A stretch of DNA of 10,360 bases. It comes from CAYZUC01 sp964481705. Lineage in GTDB: Bacteria > Bacillota > Clostridia > Lachnospirales > Lachnospiraceae. The translations under genes and the position numbers were made by a program. The DNA is taken from the NCBI GenBank assembly GCA_964481705.1, contig CAYZUC010000099.1:1-10360 (forward strand), in the 5' to 3' direction. Shown one piece after another: positions 1-7,652 of the stretch. Each line of letters starts with the position of its first letter. Position 1 is the stretch's first letter. Below the pieces are notes generated by a model. It ran no database searches and was not told where the DNA came from. It saw only the letters and a list, made by a program, of their open reading frames with translations.

Positions 1-60
1 GCCTAAAATAAAGACATTTTTGTGCAAAATAAATAAGAAAGTATAGAGAGGAAACATATC

Positions 61-420
61 ATGGATATAAAATTATTTGATTCGGAGTTAAAAGTTATGG
101 ATATTATCTGGCAGGAGGGTGACGTGACGGCGAAGCATATTGCAGATATCCTGAATGCCGAGGTCGGATGGAATAAGAATACGACATATACCTTAATCAA
201 GCGCTGTATTAACAAGGGAGCCATTGAAAGAAGGGAACCCAATTTTATCTGTCATGCATTGATTCCCAAGGAGAAGGTGCAGGAAGCTGAGACAGATGAG
301 TTGATTGATAAAGTCTATGATGGATCGGTTGATAAGCTTTTTGCTGCTTTGCTGGGCAGAAAGAAGCTTTCCGAACAACAGATTGAGAACCTGAAGGATA
401 TTATTGACAAACTTCAATGA
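61..420 (+). CDS. BlaI/MecI-family winged-helix transcriptional repressor
   Basis: This 119-residue protein matches the penicillinase-repressor family (BlaI/MecI, usually 120-130 residues) over its whole length. Residues 1-70 form the winged helix: the opening LFDSELKVMDIIW is typical of the family, and the recognition helix is around residues 38-52 (NKNTTYTLIKRCINK). The tail, residues 73-119, is the helical dimerisation region. Family members bind dyad operators as dimers and are inactivated by proteolysis when the partner M56 protein is activated. The ATG at 61 follows AGAGAGG at 45-51 with 9 bases between. The M56 gene starts 10 bases after the stop, so the two are surely co-transcribed. 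The Asn-Phe cleavage site known from Staphylococcus BlaI is not evident at the equivalent place, so the release mechanism may differ. The regulon probably includes this operon (inference). The family call is very secure; the target genes are not shown by the sequence. Confidence 0.95.
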   Translation: MDIKLFDSELKVMDIIWQEGDVTAKHIADILNAEVGWNKNTTYTLIKRCINKGAIERREPNFICHALIPKEKVQEAETDELIDKVYDGSVDKLFAALLGRKKLSEQQIENLKDIIDKLQ

Positions 421-424
421 GGTG
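419..424 (+). promoter_or_regulatory. Ribosome binding site deciding the M56 peptidase start
   Basis: GAGGTG overlaps the last two bases of the BlaI stop codon and lies 6 bases before the ATG at 431. It is too close to serve the in-frame ATG at 425 and lies downstream of the in-frame TTG at 404, so 431 is the preferred start. The overlap with the stop codon suggests translational coupling. Confidence 0.6.
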
Positions 425-430
425 ATGGAC

Positions 431-2011
431 ATGAGTTTATTACAGATGAGTTTTTCCGGCGGTATCATGATACTTGTTGTGATTGTCATTCGCAGCCTGA
501 CTATCCATGCTTTGCCGAAGAAGACATTTCTGGCATTATGGTTTGTGTGTATTTTGCGATTACTGATCCCCTTCTCCATACCGTCGGCATTCAGTGCATA
601 TACATTTCTGGTAGAGCGTCCCATGGTACGTGAACAGATTATGGAACGCCCGGCAACCAATGTTTTGCCAGTGAAGGTTTCTGCACCACCGAATGCGACG
701 AGAAGTATAGCATCTGAAGGGAAGAGTACAAATGAGATGGTAGATGCATCGAAGGTTATAAGTATCGTTTGGTTAGTGGGAGCAGGTGCAGTTTTGCTGG
801 TTTTCGCTCTTGCCTATGTTCATTGTGCCGGACGTTTACGTGATTCTTTTCCAATCAGCAATACGGAAGCAGGACTTTGGTTAAAGGAGCACCGCCTACG
901 AAGAAAAATGCAGATACGCAGTTCTTCGAAAATCGAATCACCATTGACATACGGATTGATGAATCCTATTATCCTGGTTCCAAAGGACATGGACTGGTCT
1001 GATGATAAAAAGGTGGAGTATATGTTGACACACGAATATACTCATATTCGCCGACTTGATATGCTGCGGAAATTGTTATTGATTCTTGCAGTTAGTGTCC
1101 ATTGGTTTAATCCTATGGTATGGTTCCTGTTTACTCTTGCGAATCGTGATATAGAATTAGCGTGTGATGAGGATGTATTGGGTTGGTGTGGCCTGTCACA
1201 GCGTTCTGATTATGCAAGAATGCTGGTACATATGCAGGAGAAAAGACTGGAACCTGCGCCTCAGGTTTTGGGCTTTAGCCGTACGGGAATGGAAGAACGT
1301 ATTACTGCTATTATGAAAACAAAGCAGACTTCTTTGGGACGTATTTTAACTGCAATTTTGATTATTATTATAGTTGGAAATGTATTTGCAACCTCGGCAA
1401 ATGCGTCCATTAAGCCGGATCGCTTAATGAAACGACAGTATTCCAATGGAACCCGTGAAGACTATGCTTCTCTTTTTACGTTGCGATTGGAGGAGGGAGA
1501 AGAATGCACCATGGAGGAGTTTCGGGCACAACTCGTGGAATGGGTAAGAGAGGATTATGCACGTTCCGAGAGAGTCCGTGAGGATGTGGTACGAGGTGAT
1601 TTTAATGTACCATTGACAGAGGATGAGGAAGACTACCTGATTTTGACTTATGTTCTGTTGGGAGAAGAGAATGTCAGAAAAGCCGCAAGCATTATGGTTG
1701 GTGGATCTGGTGATGGAAGCGCATCCTGGGTTGGCGATTGTGAATATGATAATGAAGATGGCATCTACTATGCTTATGTATGGGAAAAGCTCTACAATCA
1801 GTTTTTATATCGGCTTGAGAATCCTGAGTATGTAAAGGTGGATTCCAACGTGTATGATGATCGGTACGGGGAACAGCCGGATGTTGTCAAAATGTCCTGG
1901 AGCGTAGAAGCTCGAGGAAAAAAGAAATTTTTGTCTCAGGATGAAACAAAAGCAGAAGTGACTATTTATGCAGATGAAAATAGTCATTGTATCAATGCTC
2001 AGAGTAATTAG
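431..2011 (+). CDS. BlaR1/MecR1-type M56 membrane metallopeptidase (signal transducer)
   Basis: Counted from the ATG at 431 the protein has 526 residues. It shows the M56 layout: membrane segments near 7-27, 32-52 and 111-131, a cytoplasmic zinc-protease domain, a membrane segment near 305-325, and an extracellular C-terminal domain of about 200 residues. HEYTH at 201-205 is the HExxH zinc motif and ELACDE at 242-247 supplies the third ligand, so the protease looks intact. In BlaR1, ligand binding outside activates the protease, which leads to loss of the BlaI repressor; the BlaI gene directly upstream fits. The ectodomain (about 326-526) is acidic and Tyr-rich. I see no SxxK acylation motif in it and no resemblance to the class D beta-lactamase-like sensor of BlaR1. 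It therefore probably senses something other than beta-lactams, perhaps an envelope-active peptide handled by the downstream transporter (inference). Family call secure; ligand unknown. Confidence 0.92.
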   Translation: MSLLQMSFSGGIMILVVIVIRSLTIHALPKKTFLALWFVCILRLLIPFSIPSAFSAYTFLVERPMVREQIMERPATNVLPVKVSAPPNATRSIASEGKSTNEMVDASKVISIVWLVGAGAVLLVFALAYVHCAGRLRDSFPISNTEAGLWLKEHRLRRKMQIRSSSKIESPLTYGLMNPIILVPKDMDWSDDKKVEYMLTHEYTHIRRLDMLRKLLLILAVSVHWFNPMVWFLFTLANRDIELACDEDVLGWCGLSQRSDYARMLVHMQEKRLEPAPQVLGFSRTGMEERITAIMKTKQTSLGRILTAILIIIIVGNVFATSANASIKPDRLMKRQYSNGTREDYASLFTLRLEEGEECTMEEFRAQLVEWVREDYARSERVREDVVRGDFNVPLTEDEEDYLILTYVLLGEENVRKAASIMVGGSGDGSASWVGDCEYDNEDGIYYAYVWEKLYNQFLYRLENPEYVKVDSNVYDDRYGEQPDVVKMSWSVEARGKKKFLSQDETKAEVTIYADENSHCINAQSN

Positions 2012-2040
2012 CTGACCGCAGGATATGTGGGGCTTGTGAT

Positions 2041-2048
2041 AGAGGAGG
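2041..2048 (+). promoter_or_regulatory. Strong ribosome binding site for a TTG start
   Basis: AGAGGAGG lies 7 bases before the TTG at 2056. This near-consensus site supports TTG as the true start of the first permease; the next in-frame ATG (2089) would remove the basic N-terminal segment that normally precedes the first membrane helix in FtsX-type permeases. The 2012-2055 spacer holds nothing else I recognise. Confidence 0.7.
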
Positions 2049-2055
2049 TATTATT

Positions 2056-3282
2056 TTGCGACTGCTTCGTTTTTCGTTTGAAAGTTGTATGCATAACAGA
2101 AGATCAACCATACTTAATTTACTGATATGTATGATTACGGTAATCCTGATGAATGTTTATGCCGGAAATCTCATACATAATCAGGAACAGCTGGCAAGAC
2201 TTCCAAAGGTTATGGAGATTCCGGCTGTGGTGACAAATCTTTGCGGAAATATGGATTCTATATTGAACATAAAGAAAAAGTATGTAGATGCTGTTTTCAA
2301 TTCCCAATACATTAAGGATCCGGTGGTCACTGCGAGATTGAAAATCGGATTTGGGGAATTTGGGGAGGATGAGTACTTTGAAAAACTCAGGTATTTTGTT
2401 ACCGGAAGTAACAGTATTGCAGGCATACCGGGGTTAAAGCAGGAAGAATTGTCATTTCAGGATGAGAGATACCGTGATACATTCTTTGACTCGGATGAGA
2501 GAATCTGTATTATTGATGACAATCTTTTAAGAAAGGAAAAACTGCAGATAGGAGATACCATTGATATCACTTCCTATAACTATCGTTATGAAGAAAACCA
2601 TCAGATTTTTATTGACCCATTGGAGTGCAGTTCCTACAAAATAGTCGGTTCCATGCATATGAATGAATACATTGGGACGAGTACAAAGCCAGATGTTGTG
2701 TTTCCACTTGGTACTGTCCAGAAGCTGTTTGATGAGAATGGAGTAGAATTTTTTGCAGATACCTGTTCTTTTAAAGTGAAGGACCCGTTTCAGATTAATG
2801 AGTTCAAACAGGAGATGCATGATATTGGATTTCAACCTGTTGTTTTCTCTGCAAAAATGGAATATGACGGATATGCGCTTACCGTGAAGGATGAGATCTT
2901 TATCAATTCAGCAGAACAGCTGATTAGTAACCAGAATCTGCTTATTATACTATTGCCGTTCTTATGCATTGCGGTGTTATGCATCGGTTTTGTAATTGCA
3001 GTACTGCTTATGAAAGGGAGAACAGCAGAATACGCAATTATGCGCTCATTAGGGCAAAGCCATGGAGAAAGTCTCTATCAGCTTTGCTTGGGATATGCAG
3101 TGATTGCTGTATCAGGAAGTGTTTTTGGAATTTTGATTAGTCTGATTTTCTTAAAGACAGTGTGGTATGTCTTATTTATCACAGCACTTGTATTCTTGTT
3201 GTTTTACATCATTGGTACAGTTGCTGCACTTTCATCACTTAAGAAGCTGAGTGTTATGTCTGTTTTGAGCAAAAACGATTAG
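2056..3282 (+). CDS. FtsX/MacB-type ABC transporter permease (small subunit)
   Basis: The gene encodes 408 residues from a TTG start. One membrane helix (about 17-37) is followed by an extracellular domain (about 38-295) and then three helices (about 296-319, 343-366 and 369-391). This is the four-helix topology of MacB/LolC/FtsX (type VII) permeases. AIMRSLGQS at 327-335, just after helix 2, corresponds to the conserved Arg-x-Leu-Gly coupling segment of the FtsX domain that contacts the ATPase. Its ATPase gene starts 14 bases after its stop, and a second permease follows, so it most likely forms one half of a heterodimeric permease. MacB-type systems do not pump through the membrane in the usual way; they transmit ATP-driven motion to an extracellular domain. 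Substrate cannot be read from the sequence. Regulation is expected through the upstream BlaI/M56 pair. Confidence 0.85.
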   Translation: MRLLRFSFESCMHNRRSTILNLLICMITVILMNVYAGNLIHNQEQLARLPKVMEIPAVVTNLCGNMDSILNIKKKYVDAVFNSQYIKDPVVTARLKIGFGEFGEDEYFEKLRYFVTGSNSIAGIPGLKQEELSFQDERYRDTFFDSDERICIIDDNLLRKEKLQIGDTIDITSYNYRYEENHQIFIDPLECSSYKIVGSMHMNEYIGTSTKPDVVFPLGTVQKLFDENGVEFFADTCSFKVKDPFQINEFKQEMHDIGFQPVVFSAKMEYDGYALTVKDEIFINSAEQLISNQNLLIILLPFLCIAVLCIGFVIAVLLMKGRTAEYAIMRSLGQSHGESLYQLCLGYAVIAVSGSVFGILISLIFLKTVWYVLFITALVFLLFYIIGTVAALSSLKKLSVMSVLSKND

Positions 3283-3296
3283 GAGAGGGTAACGAA

Positions 3297-3983
3297 ATGA
3301 GGATAAAAGTAGAAAATGTGAATTATTCCTATAGAACGAAATATCAGACGGTACATGCGGTGCAGGATGTGAGCTGTACCTTTGAGGAGTCAAAAATGTA
3401 TGCCATTGTTGGTAAATCAGGAAGCGGTAAGACGACATTACTGTCACTGCTTGCAGGACTCGATGTAGCAGATGATGGCAGAATCATGGTTGGTGATGAG
3501 GATTTGGGTAAGATTAACAGAGATGAGTACAGGAGAAGGACTGCTTCCGTTGTATATCAGTCATTTCAGCTTTTCCCATTGTTAACAGCTGGTGAGAATG
3601 TTATGTATCCAATGGAAATGAGAAAAATGAAGCGGGCAGAGGCAGCAAAGCGTGCAAAGGAATACCTGACAAAGGTGGGGCTTCCGGATAAAATCTATCG
3701 ACAATATCCTTTGATGATGAGTGGTGGAGAACAACAAAGAGTTGCAATAGCCAGAGCACTGGCAGCAGGCGGTCAGATATTGTTGGCGGATGAACCTACC
3801 GGTAATCTGGATACGGAAAATGAAAATCGTATTGTAGAACTGCTCAAAGGATTGGCACATGAAGACGGCTATACCGTTATTGTCATAACTCATAATCCGG
3901 CTGTCGCTGCGGAGGCAGATGAAATATACCGAATGAGTGATGGGCAATTGACGCATGAGAAAGGCGGTAGTGAAGATGCGTAA
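3297..3983 (+). CDS. ABC transporter ATP-binding protein (LolD/MacB type)
   Basis: This 228-residue ATPase is complete and of usual size for the LolD/MacB group. Visible motifs are Walker A GKSGSGKT at 39-46, Q-loop Gln88 (VVYQSFQLFP), signature MSGGEQQRVAIARAL at 141-155, Walker B ILLADEPTGNLD at 161-172, and H-loop His199 (VITHNP). The D-loop variant GNLD is characteristic of the macrolide/lipoprotein/bacitracin exporter branch. GGAGAGG at 3282-3288 is the ribosome binding site for the ATG at 3297. It lies between two FtsX-type permease genes and overlaps the second by 8 bases, so it should energise a heterodimer of both. Nothing suggests inactivation. Function as the ATPase of this transporter is secure; export, extraction or signalling by the complex is open. 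Confidence 0.96.
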   Translation: MRIKVENVNYSYRTKYQTVHAVQDVSCTFEESKMYAIVGKSGSGKTTLLSLLAGLDVADDGRIMVGDEDLGKINRDEYRRRTASVVYQSFQLFPLLTAGENVMYPMEMRKMKRAEAAKRAKEYLTKVGLPDKIYRQYPLMMSGGEQQRVAIARALAAGGQILLADEPTGNLDTENENRIVELLKGLAHEDGYTVIVITHNPAVAAEADEIYRMSDGQLTHEKGGSEDA

Positions 3984-5793
3984 TAGTATCAGACAGCTGC
4001 TCAGGATGAAAACAAGGACAGTTCTGTTCTTTGGACTCATTTCATTATGTGCCCTGTTAATCTGTCTTGGCTCCAATCTTGTTGTGCAGTGTAAAAAGAA
4101 TCTGGATCACTATAAAAATACCTTTATTACCATAGGAACGGTAGAGCAGAAGCCAATCAATTATTCGACAGAAGCAATCTACAGTGCAGAAACGAAGGAT
4201 TATTCCTACTATAATCGCAAGAATTACGGGAAAGTTTTCTCACTCTCTGATTTGCCTACAAGGGAAGAGGGAATCGAGTATATTACGGAACCGGAAAGAA
4301 GACCTTTTTACAAGGCATATCTGCCGCAGTATAACATTACGAAGGGCAACATGTATTTGGGTAATGATGTTATTGTTGAGGCATCTCCTTCTGAGGATTG
4401 TATACCGGATGGACCGAAGATGTTCTATAAATCAAGAGTACTGTCGTGTGTCTATCAGCTTAATGTCGATGACATCCTGTTTTGCGATCATCATAATCCA
4501 CATCCGGAGATGATGTATGCAGATAAAACCTATGTGATGTGCCTGTATCAGGGATTACCACACAACTGGGATCAAAAATCGGCTCCCATAATTGAATATA
4601 TGCCAGGGGCGGGACCGTTCTCTACGCAGGCAACGGCTGATGGGACACGGATACCCCACGATATGACGGGAAAGGGATTAGAGGAGGTTAATGAGGAGTA
4701 TTACGCAAAAGGACATGATAAATACTGGGATTCTTTTGCAAAGGAAATGGATATGTTAGTACATTCTTTTCCGGTTACCGCGACAAATGATTTAAGTGTT
4801 ATGATGCCATTTTATGACCAGAATGTAGCAATTGCCGAGGGCAGAGCCTTAACTGCGGAGGATTTTTCGGAAGGAACAAAGACCTGTATGGTTTCGTATT
4901 TCTTTGCAATAAATAATCAGATTAAGGTAGGGGACGTTCTGACATTGCCGTTACGATGTGCAAATTATAGTTCTACTCCGGCAGTTGAATGGGGAGATTG
5001 CTCCATTACTGCAAAAGGAGAGGTTTACGAGCCTTTCTTTGAAGCAGATTATGAAGTGGTTGGAATCTATAATATGCTGCCAACAGGGGGAACGGATGAA
5101 AGATACTGCCTACATGAGAATGAAATCATTATTCCAAAGAAATCCATTACGGTGGATGATGGAGACAATATCAGCAACTATGGAGATTATGTCAGTCCGT
5201 TTAATACCTCATTCCGAATTCCAAACGGAACCATTGATGAATTCATGGAGGTGTGGAATAAAAAGGGTATAAAGGACGTAGATGTTCATTTTTATGACAG
5301 GGGTTATTCCAAGCTGGAAGATGGACTGAAGCAGATGGAACAGATGGCCCTGTTGCTGTTTGGGGCGGGGGTTCTGATGACAATTCTGGTTTTGATATTC
5401 TTCAGCAACATGATGATATCCGGTCAGAAACGTCGTACTGCCATAGAGAGGAGTCTTGGCTGCAGTAAGAGGGAATGTCTAAGCTCGCTTCTGACCGGAA
5501 TACTACTGGTTGCAGCAATTGGCTGTATCATTGGCTGTCTGGGTGGCTACTTCCTGACAGGAGCTGCTGCCAACAGGCTGGGAAGCTCAGAAATATTCAG
5601 CAGGAGATACAGTGTTGGTGCGATTGATCTGGGAGAAGAAATTGAGCAGGTGATGAACGGGGAGCTTTTGGTCACATCGATATCGTTCCTGTTACTTTTC
5701 TTCTTTACAGCATTGATTTCCGGAACCAGTGCATGGAGAAATCTAAAAGAGGAGCCTCTTGCATTATTGTCAGGAGATGCCAAGAGAGCATAA
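3976..5793 (+). CDS. FtsX/MacB-type ABC transporter permease (large subunit)
   Basis: From the ATG at 3976 the protein has 605 residues. That ATG is chosen because AAAGGCGG at 3960-3967 sits 8 bases before it; ATG 3955 is in frame but less well placed. One helix (about 15-36) precedes a very large extracellular domain (about 38-455), followed by helices near 457-478, 503-528 and 564-584. AIERSLGCSKRE at 489-500 is the FtsX-domain coupling segment, equivalent to AIMRSLGQS of the first permease. The ectodomain is rich in Tyr and carries several Cys (among them 142, 158, 170, 189, 304, 328, 342 and 378). It is about 160 residues longer than that of the partner permease, so substrate or partner binding probably resides here (inference). 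The gene overlaps the ATPase gene by 8 bases. Its 3' end overlaps the convergent acyltransferase gene by 24 bases, and no intrinsic terminator is visible after it. Confidence 0.85.
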   Translation: MRNSIRQLLRMKTRTVLFFGLISLCALLICLGSNLVVQCKKNLDHYKNTFITIGTVEQKPINYSTEAIYSAETKDYSYYNRKNYGKVFSLSDLPTREEGIEYITEPERRPFYKAYLPQYNITKGNMYLGNDVIVEASPSEDCIPDGPKMFYKSRVLSCVYQLNVDDILFCDHHNPHPEMMYADKTYVMCLYQGLPHNWDQKSAPIIEYMPGAGPFSTQATADGTRIPHDMTGKGLEEVNEEYYAKGHDKYWDSFAKEMDMLVHSFPVTATNDLSVMMPFYDQNVAIAEGRALTAEDFSEGTKTCMVSYFFAINNQIKVGDVLTLPLRCANYSSTPAVEWGDCSITAKGEVYEPFFEADYEVVGIYNMLPTGGTDERYCLHENEIIIPKKSITVDDGDNISNYGDYVSPFNTSFRIPNGTIDEFMEVWNKKGIKDVDVHFYDRGYSKLEDGLKQMEQMALLLFGAGVLMTILVLIFFSNMMISGQKRRTAIERSLGCSKRECLSSLLTGILLVAAIGCIIGCLGGYFLTGAAANRLGSSEIFSRRYSVGAIDLGEEIEQVMNGELLVTSISFLLLFFFTALISGTSAWRNLKEEPLALLSGDAKRA

Positions 5794-7074
5794 AACCTCT
5801 TTTAATGACTGAATGAGTAAATCAAATCGTGCAATTTCCTTTGTCAAGGATTCATCATCAGCAATACAATAAGTGAGAGTCAGCCTATTACTTATTGTAG
5901 ACGCACCAAACATCCTTTTTAGGTTTGAAAAAAGAGGAGGGACACATCCATAGTTCCATAATTGGTAATCACCATATTGACTGGCAATCGGAACTCGTGT
6001 GAGATTTGAGAATCCTACTCCCTCAGGATGGTGTTGATAACCAAACATTTTGGAAGCCATACCGGCAAAGCGATTATCGAAATTATCATATACAGAGAAA
6101 AACGATGCATCAATTAAGGTATCGGATATCTCATCCATAAATTGCATAAGAAAGTATTTCTTCTTTTCATTATCGAGACATCTGTAGAACTGTTGATGGA
6201 CATTTTTAACCTGATCAGTAAAACAGATGTCTTTTCTCTGCAGACTGTTTGCTGTAACTGCTGTTGCATAATTACCCATTGTATGTATATGATCTGCGTC
6301 TCGTAGGTTTACAGACACTCCGATATCGGTGTTTTCGGGCTGAACCTGAAAGAGTACTGTGAGCAGAAGACTGTTTAGGGTCACATTATTTTGTTTACAA
6401 AAGTCTAATAATCCATTCTGTGCATTTTCCTCTATTACTTCGGAACACACATGGATACGGTGCTCCTTCCAATACTGATTGAAGATTCGTTGGCTATCAG
6501 CAAAGGAGAAGAGTACCTCACTTTTCTTCCAGGATTTATTTAGACCACGTAGCATAAAACGAGTAATGAAAGGAACTGCCTTAGGGTGATTACCGGGATT
6601 TGTGAGTAACTGAATGGGACGAAACGGAATTTCTCTTCCAATCAGAGCATTCATGATATCTTCGACAAGGTAACTAATGGACAGACCATCACCAACCAGA
6701 TGGTGGCTTAGAATGAGGAGCTGTATGGTATTCTCATCGGGCAATAGATAGAAACGAATGGTTTCACCATTTTCAATGGAAAAACGGATTTTAGTCTGTT
6801 CGGAAACAATTTGTTCCCATCCGGAGTTAGAAACGGTAATAGAAACGTTAATTGGCATGTCAGAGACTTCTGTTTTATAGAAAGCACTTCCATCTTTCTC
6901 AATACTGATATTGGAGTGTAAAATCTCGTTTTTATCAACTGCTATTTGAATTGCTTTCTTTAATGCTTCCAAATCGCTTGTATGAATGTTTGCTTTCTTT
7001 ATTGTGACAACGGTTGCCACACACGTGCTTGGGGCAAATAAATAGACTCTTTCTTTTCGAATGATTTGTTTCAT
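5770..7074 (-). CDS. Condensation-domain-like acyltransferase (HHxxxDG)
   Basis: From the ATG at 7074 the product has 434 residues, the size of a single condensation/alcohol O-acetyltransferase-type domain. HHLVGDG at 124-130 is the HHxxxDG active-site motif of the CoA-dependent acyltransferase superfamily (NRPS condensation domains, PapA5, wax ester synthases, alcohol acetyltransferases). The first half begins APSTCVATVV and has the typical DLEALKKAIQIAVDKNEIL acceptor-side helix at 34-52. NLRD at 256-259 and GNYAT at 267-271 fit the conserved second half. Such enzymes move an acyl group from CoA or a carrier protein onto an alcohol or amine. No carrier-protein, adenylation or thioesterase domain is fused or adjacent, so it probably acts on a small molecule, lipid or glycan (inference). 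It lies 56 bases after the TetR stop and is presumably controlled by that regulator. An upstream in-frame ATG at 7086 is possible but has no good ribosome binding site. Confidence 0.8.
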   Translation of the reverse strand: MKQIIRKERVYLFAPSTCVATVVTIKKANIHTSDLEALKKAIQIAVDKNEILHSNISIEKDGSAFYKTEVSDMPINVSITVSNSGWEQIVSEQTKIRFSIENGETIRFYLLPDENTIQLLILSHHLVGDGLSISYLVEDIMNALIGREIPFRPIQLLTNPGNHPKAVPFITRFMLRGLNKSWKKSEVLFSFADSQRIFNQYWKEHRIHVCSEVIEENAQNGLLDFCKQNNVTLNSLLLTVLFQVQPENTDIGVSVNLRDADHIHTMGNYATAVTANSLQRKDICFTDQVKNVHQQFYRCLDNEKKKYFLMQFMDEISDTLIDASFFSVYDNFDNRFAGMASKMFGYQHHPEGVGFSNLTRVPIASQYGDYQLWNYGCVPPLFSNLKRMFGASTISNRLTLTYCIADDESLTKEIARFDLLIQSLKEVLCSLGIS

Positions 7075-7080
7075 ACAATT

Positions 7081-7084
7081 CTCC
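7081..7084 (-). promoter_or_regulatory. Ribosome binding site fixing the acyltransferase start
   Basis: On the minus strand GGAG lies 6 bases before the ATG at 7074. This independent initiation signal argues that the acyltransferase is its own gene rather than the C-terminal part of a TetR fusion. Confidence 0.6.
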
Positions 7085-7130
7085 ATTTCTGCGTATCTTT
7101 CAGCGCATATCAAGTTTGCTGCCACAGGGC

Positions 7131-7641
7131 TTACTTTTTTGTGAAACTGGTACAGGCTTCTGTTAAAATTCTTCGGATNNNNNNNNNNGCTGCTGGAGTT
7201 CGTAGACACGATAGATGCCACACCATGCGTAAAAATCCAGGTCTTTACAAAAACATCCGGGTCGATGGGGACTGGAAGATGCTCAGCTATACTGTATAGA
7301 CTCGTAATCTCACCAGAGCTGTCAGACATACAAAGAAGCTGAAAAAGGTGCTTCTCCTTTCTGGCCAGTTCAATGTAACGAAGGCCCATACTGAGAAAAT
7401 ACGGAGTATTCACGTCCTTCGATGGCTGCAGCATATAACCTTCAAAAAAGGTCTTTGTTTTTAGGTAAACCTCATGTTTTAATTCCTCCATGTTCTGAAA
7501 CACATGAAAGATAGGCTGTGTAGAACAATTCAATTCTGCGGCAAGCATGCGGGCAGTAACCTTTTCGAAGCCAAACTGACGCGTGAGCTCGAAAGCCGTA
7601 TTAATTATTAGTTCCTTTGGTACCTTTGGTCTTGGGGGCAT
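7131..7641 (-). CDS. TetR/AcrR-family regulator with WHG-type C-terminal domain, interrupted by an assembly gap
   Basis: The 151 residues before the gap form a TetR regulator. The N-terminal helix-turn-helix spans about 9-50 (TARMLAAELNCSTQPIFHVF at 29-48 covers the two DNA-contacting helices). WIFTHGVASIV at 135-145 carries the W-x-x-x-H-G motif of the WHG-type ligand-binding domain. The minus-strand ATG at 7641 follows AAGGAG (7648-7653). The N gap at 7179-7188 breaks the gene just before its end. After the gap one frame reads IRRILTEACTSFTKK and then TAA (7133-7131), a convincing amphipathic C-terminal helix with the right total length for the family (about 170 residues). That requires a true gap length divisible by three, so the ten Ns are not literal. 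It likely represses its own promoter through the adjacent palindrome and is relieved by a hydrophobic or acyl-type ligand (inference). Confidence 0.88.
7179..7188. other. Assembly gap (ten Ns)
   Basis: Ten unknown bases interrupt the TetR gene near its 3' end. Taken as ten real bases they join the TetR frame to the acyltransferase frame. A length divisible by three would instead restore the TetR C-terminus and stop at 7131. The run is therefore probably a placeholder of arbitrary length. Confidence 0.95.
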
Positions 7642-7652
7642 AGGATTCTCCT

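Noticed and set aside
14..23. ACA-TTTT-TGT as a BlaI operator upstream of the repressor gene
   Set aside because: It is only a 3-bp dyad in AT-rich sequence, and the real promoter region is mostly outside the window.
404..430. TTG at 404 or ATG at 425 as the M56 start
   Set aside because: The ribosome binding site at 419-424 fits 431, and the family N-terminus begins near MSLLQMSF.
5747..5760. AAGAGG-AG-CCTCTT palindrome near the end of the large permease gene
   Set aside because: The loop of two bases is too small for a stable hairpin; it is coding sequence and no T-run follows.
5865..5899. 10-bp inverted repeat (TACAATAAGT/ACTTATTGTA, 15-base loop) as a terminator
   Set aside because: It lies inside the acyltransferase coding sequence with no T-run on either side, and one such repeat is plausible by chance in this much AT-rich DNA.
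7066..7299. Plus-strand open frame across the gap
   Set aside because: It is antisense to the TetR gene, spans the Ns, and shows no family features or ribosome binding site.
5770..7641. Single 623-residue TetR-acyltransferase fusion protein
   Set aside because: It depends on the ten Ns being real bases. The alternative frame yields a proper TetR end and stop, and the second gene has its own ribosome binding site.
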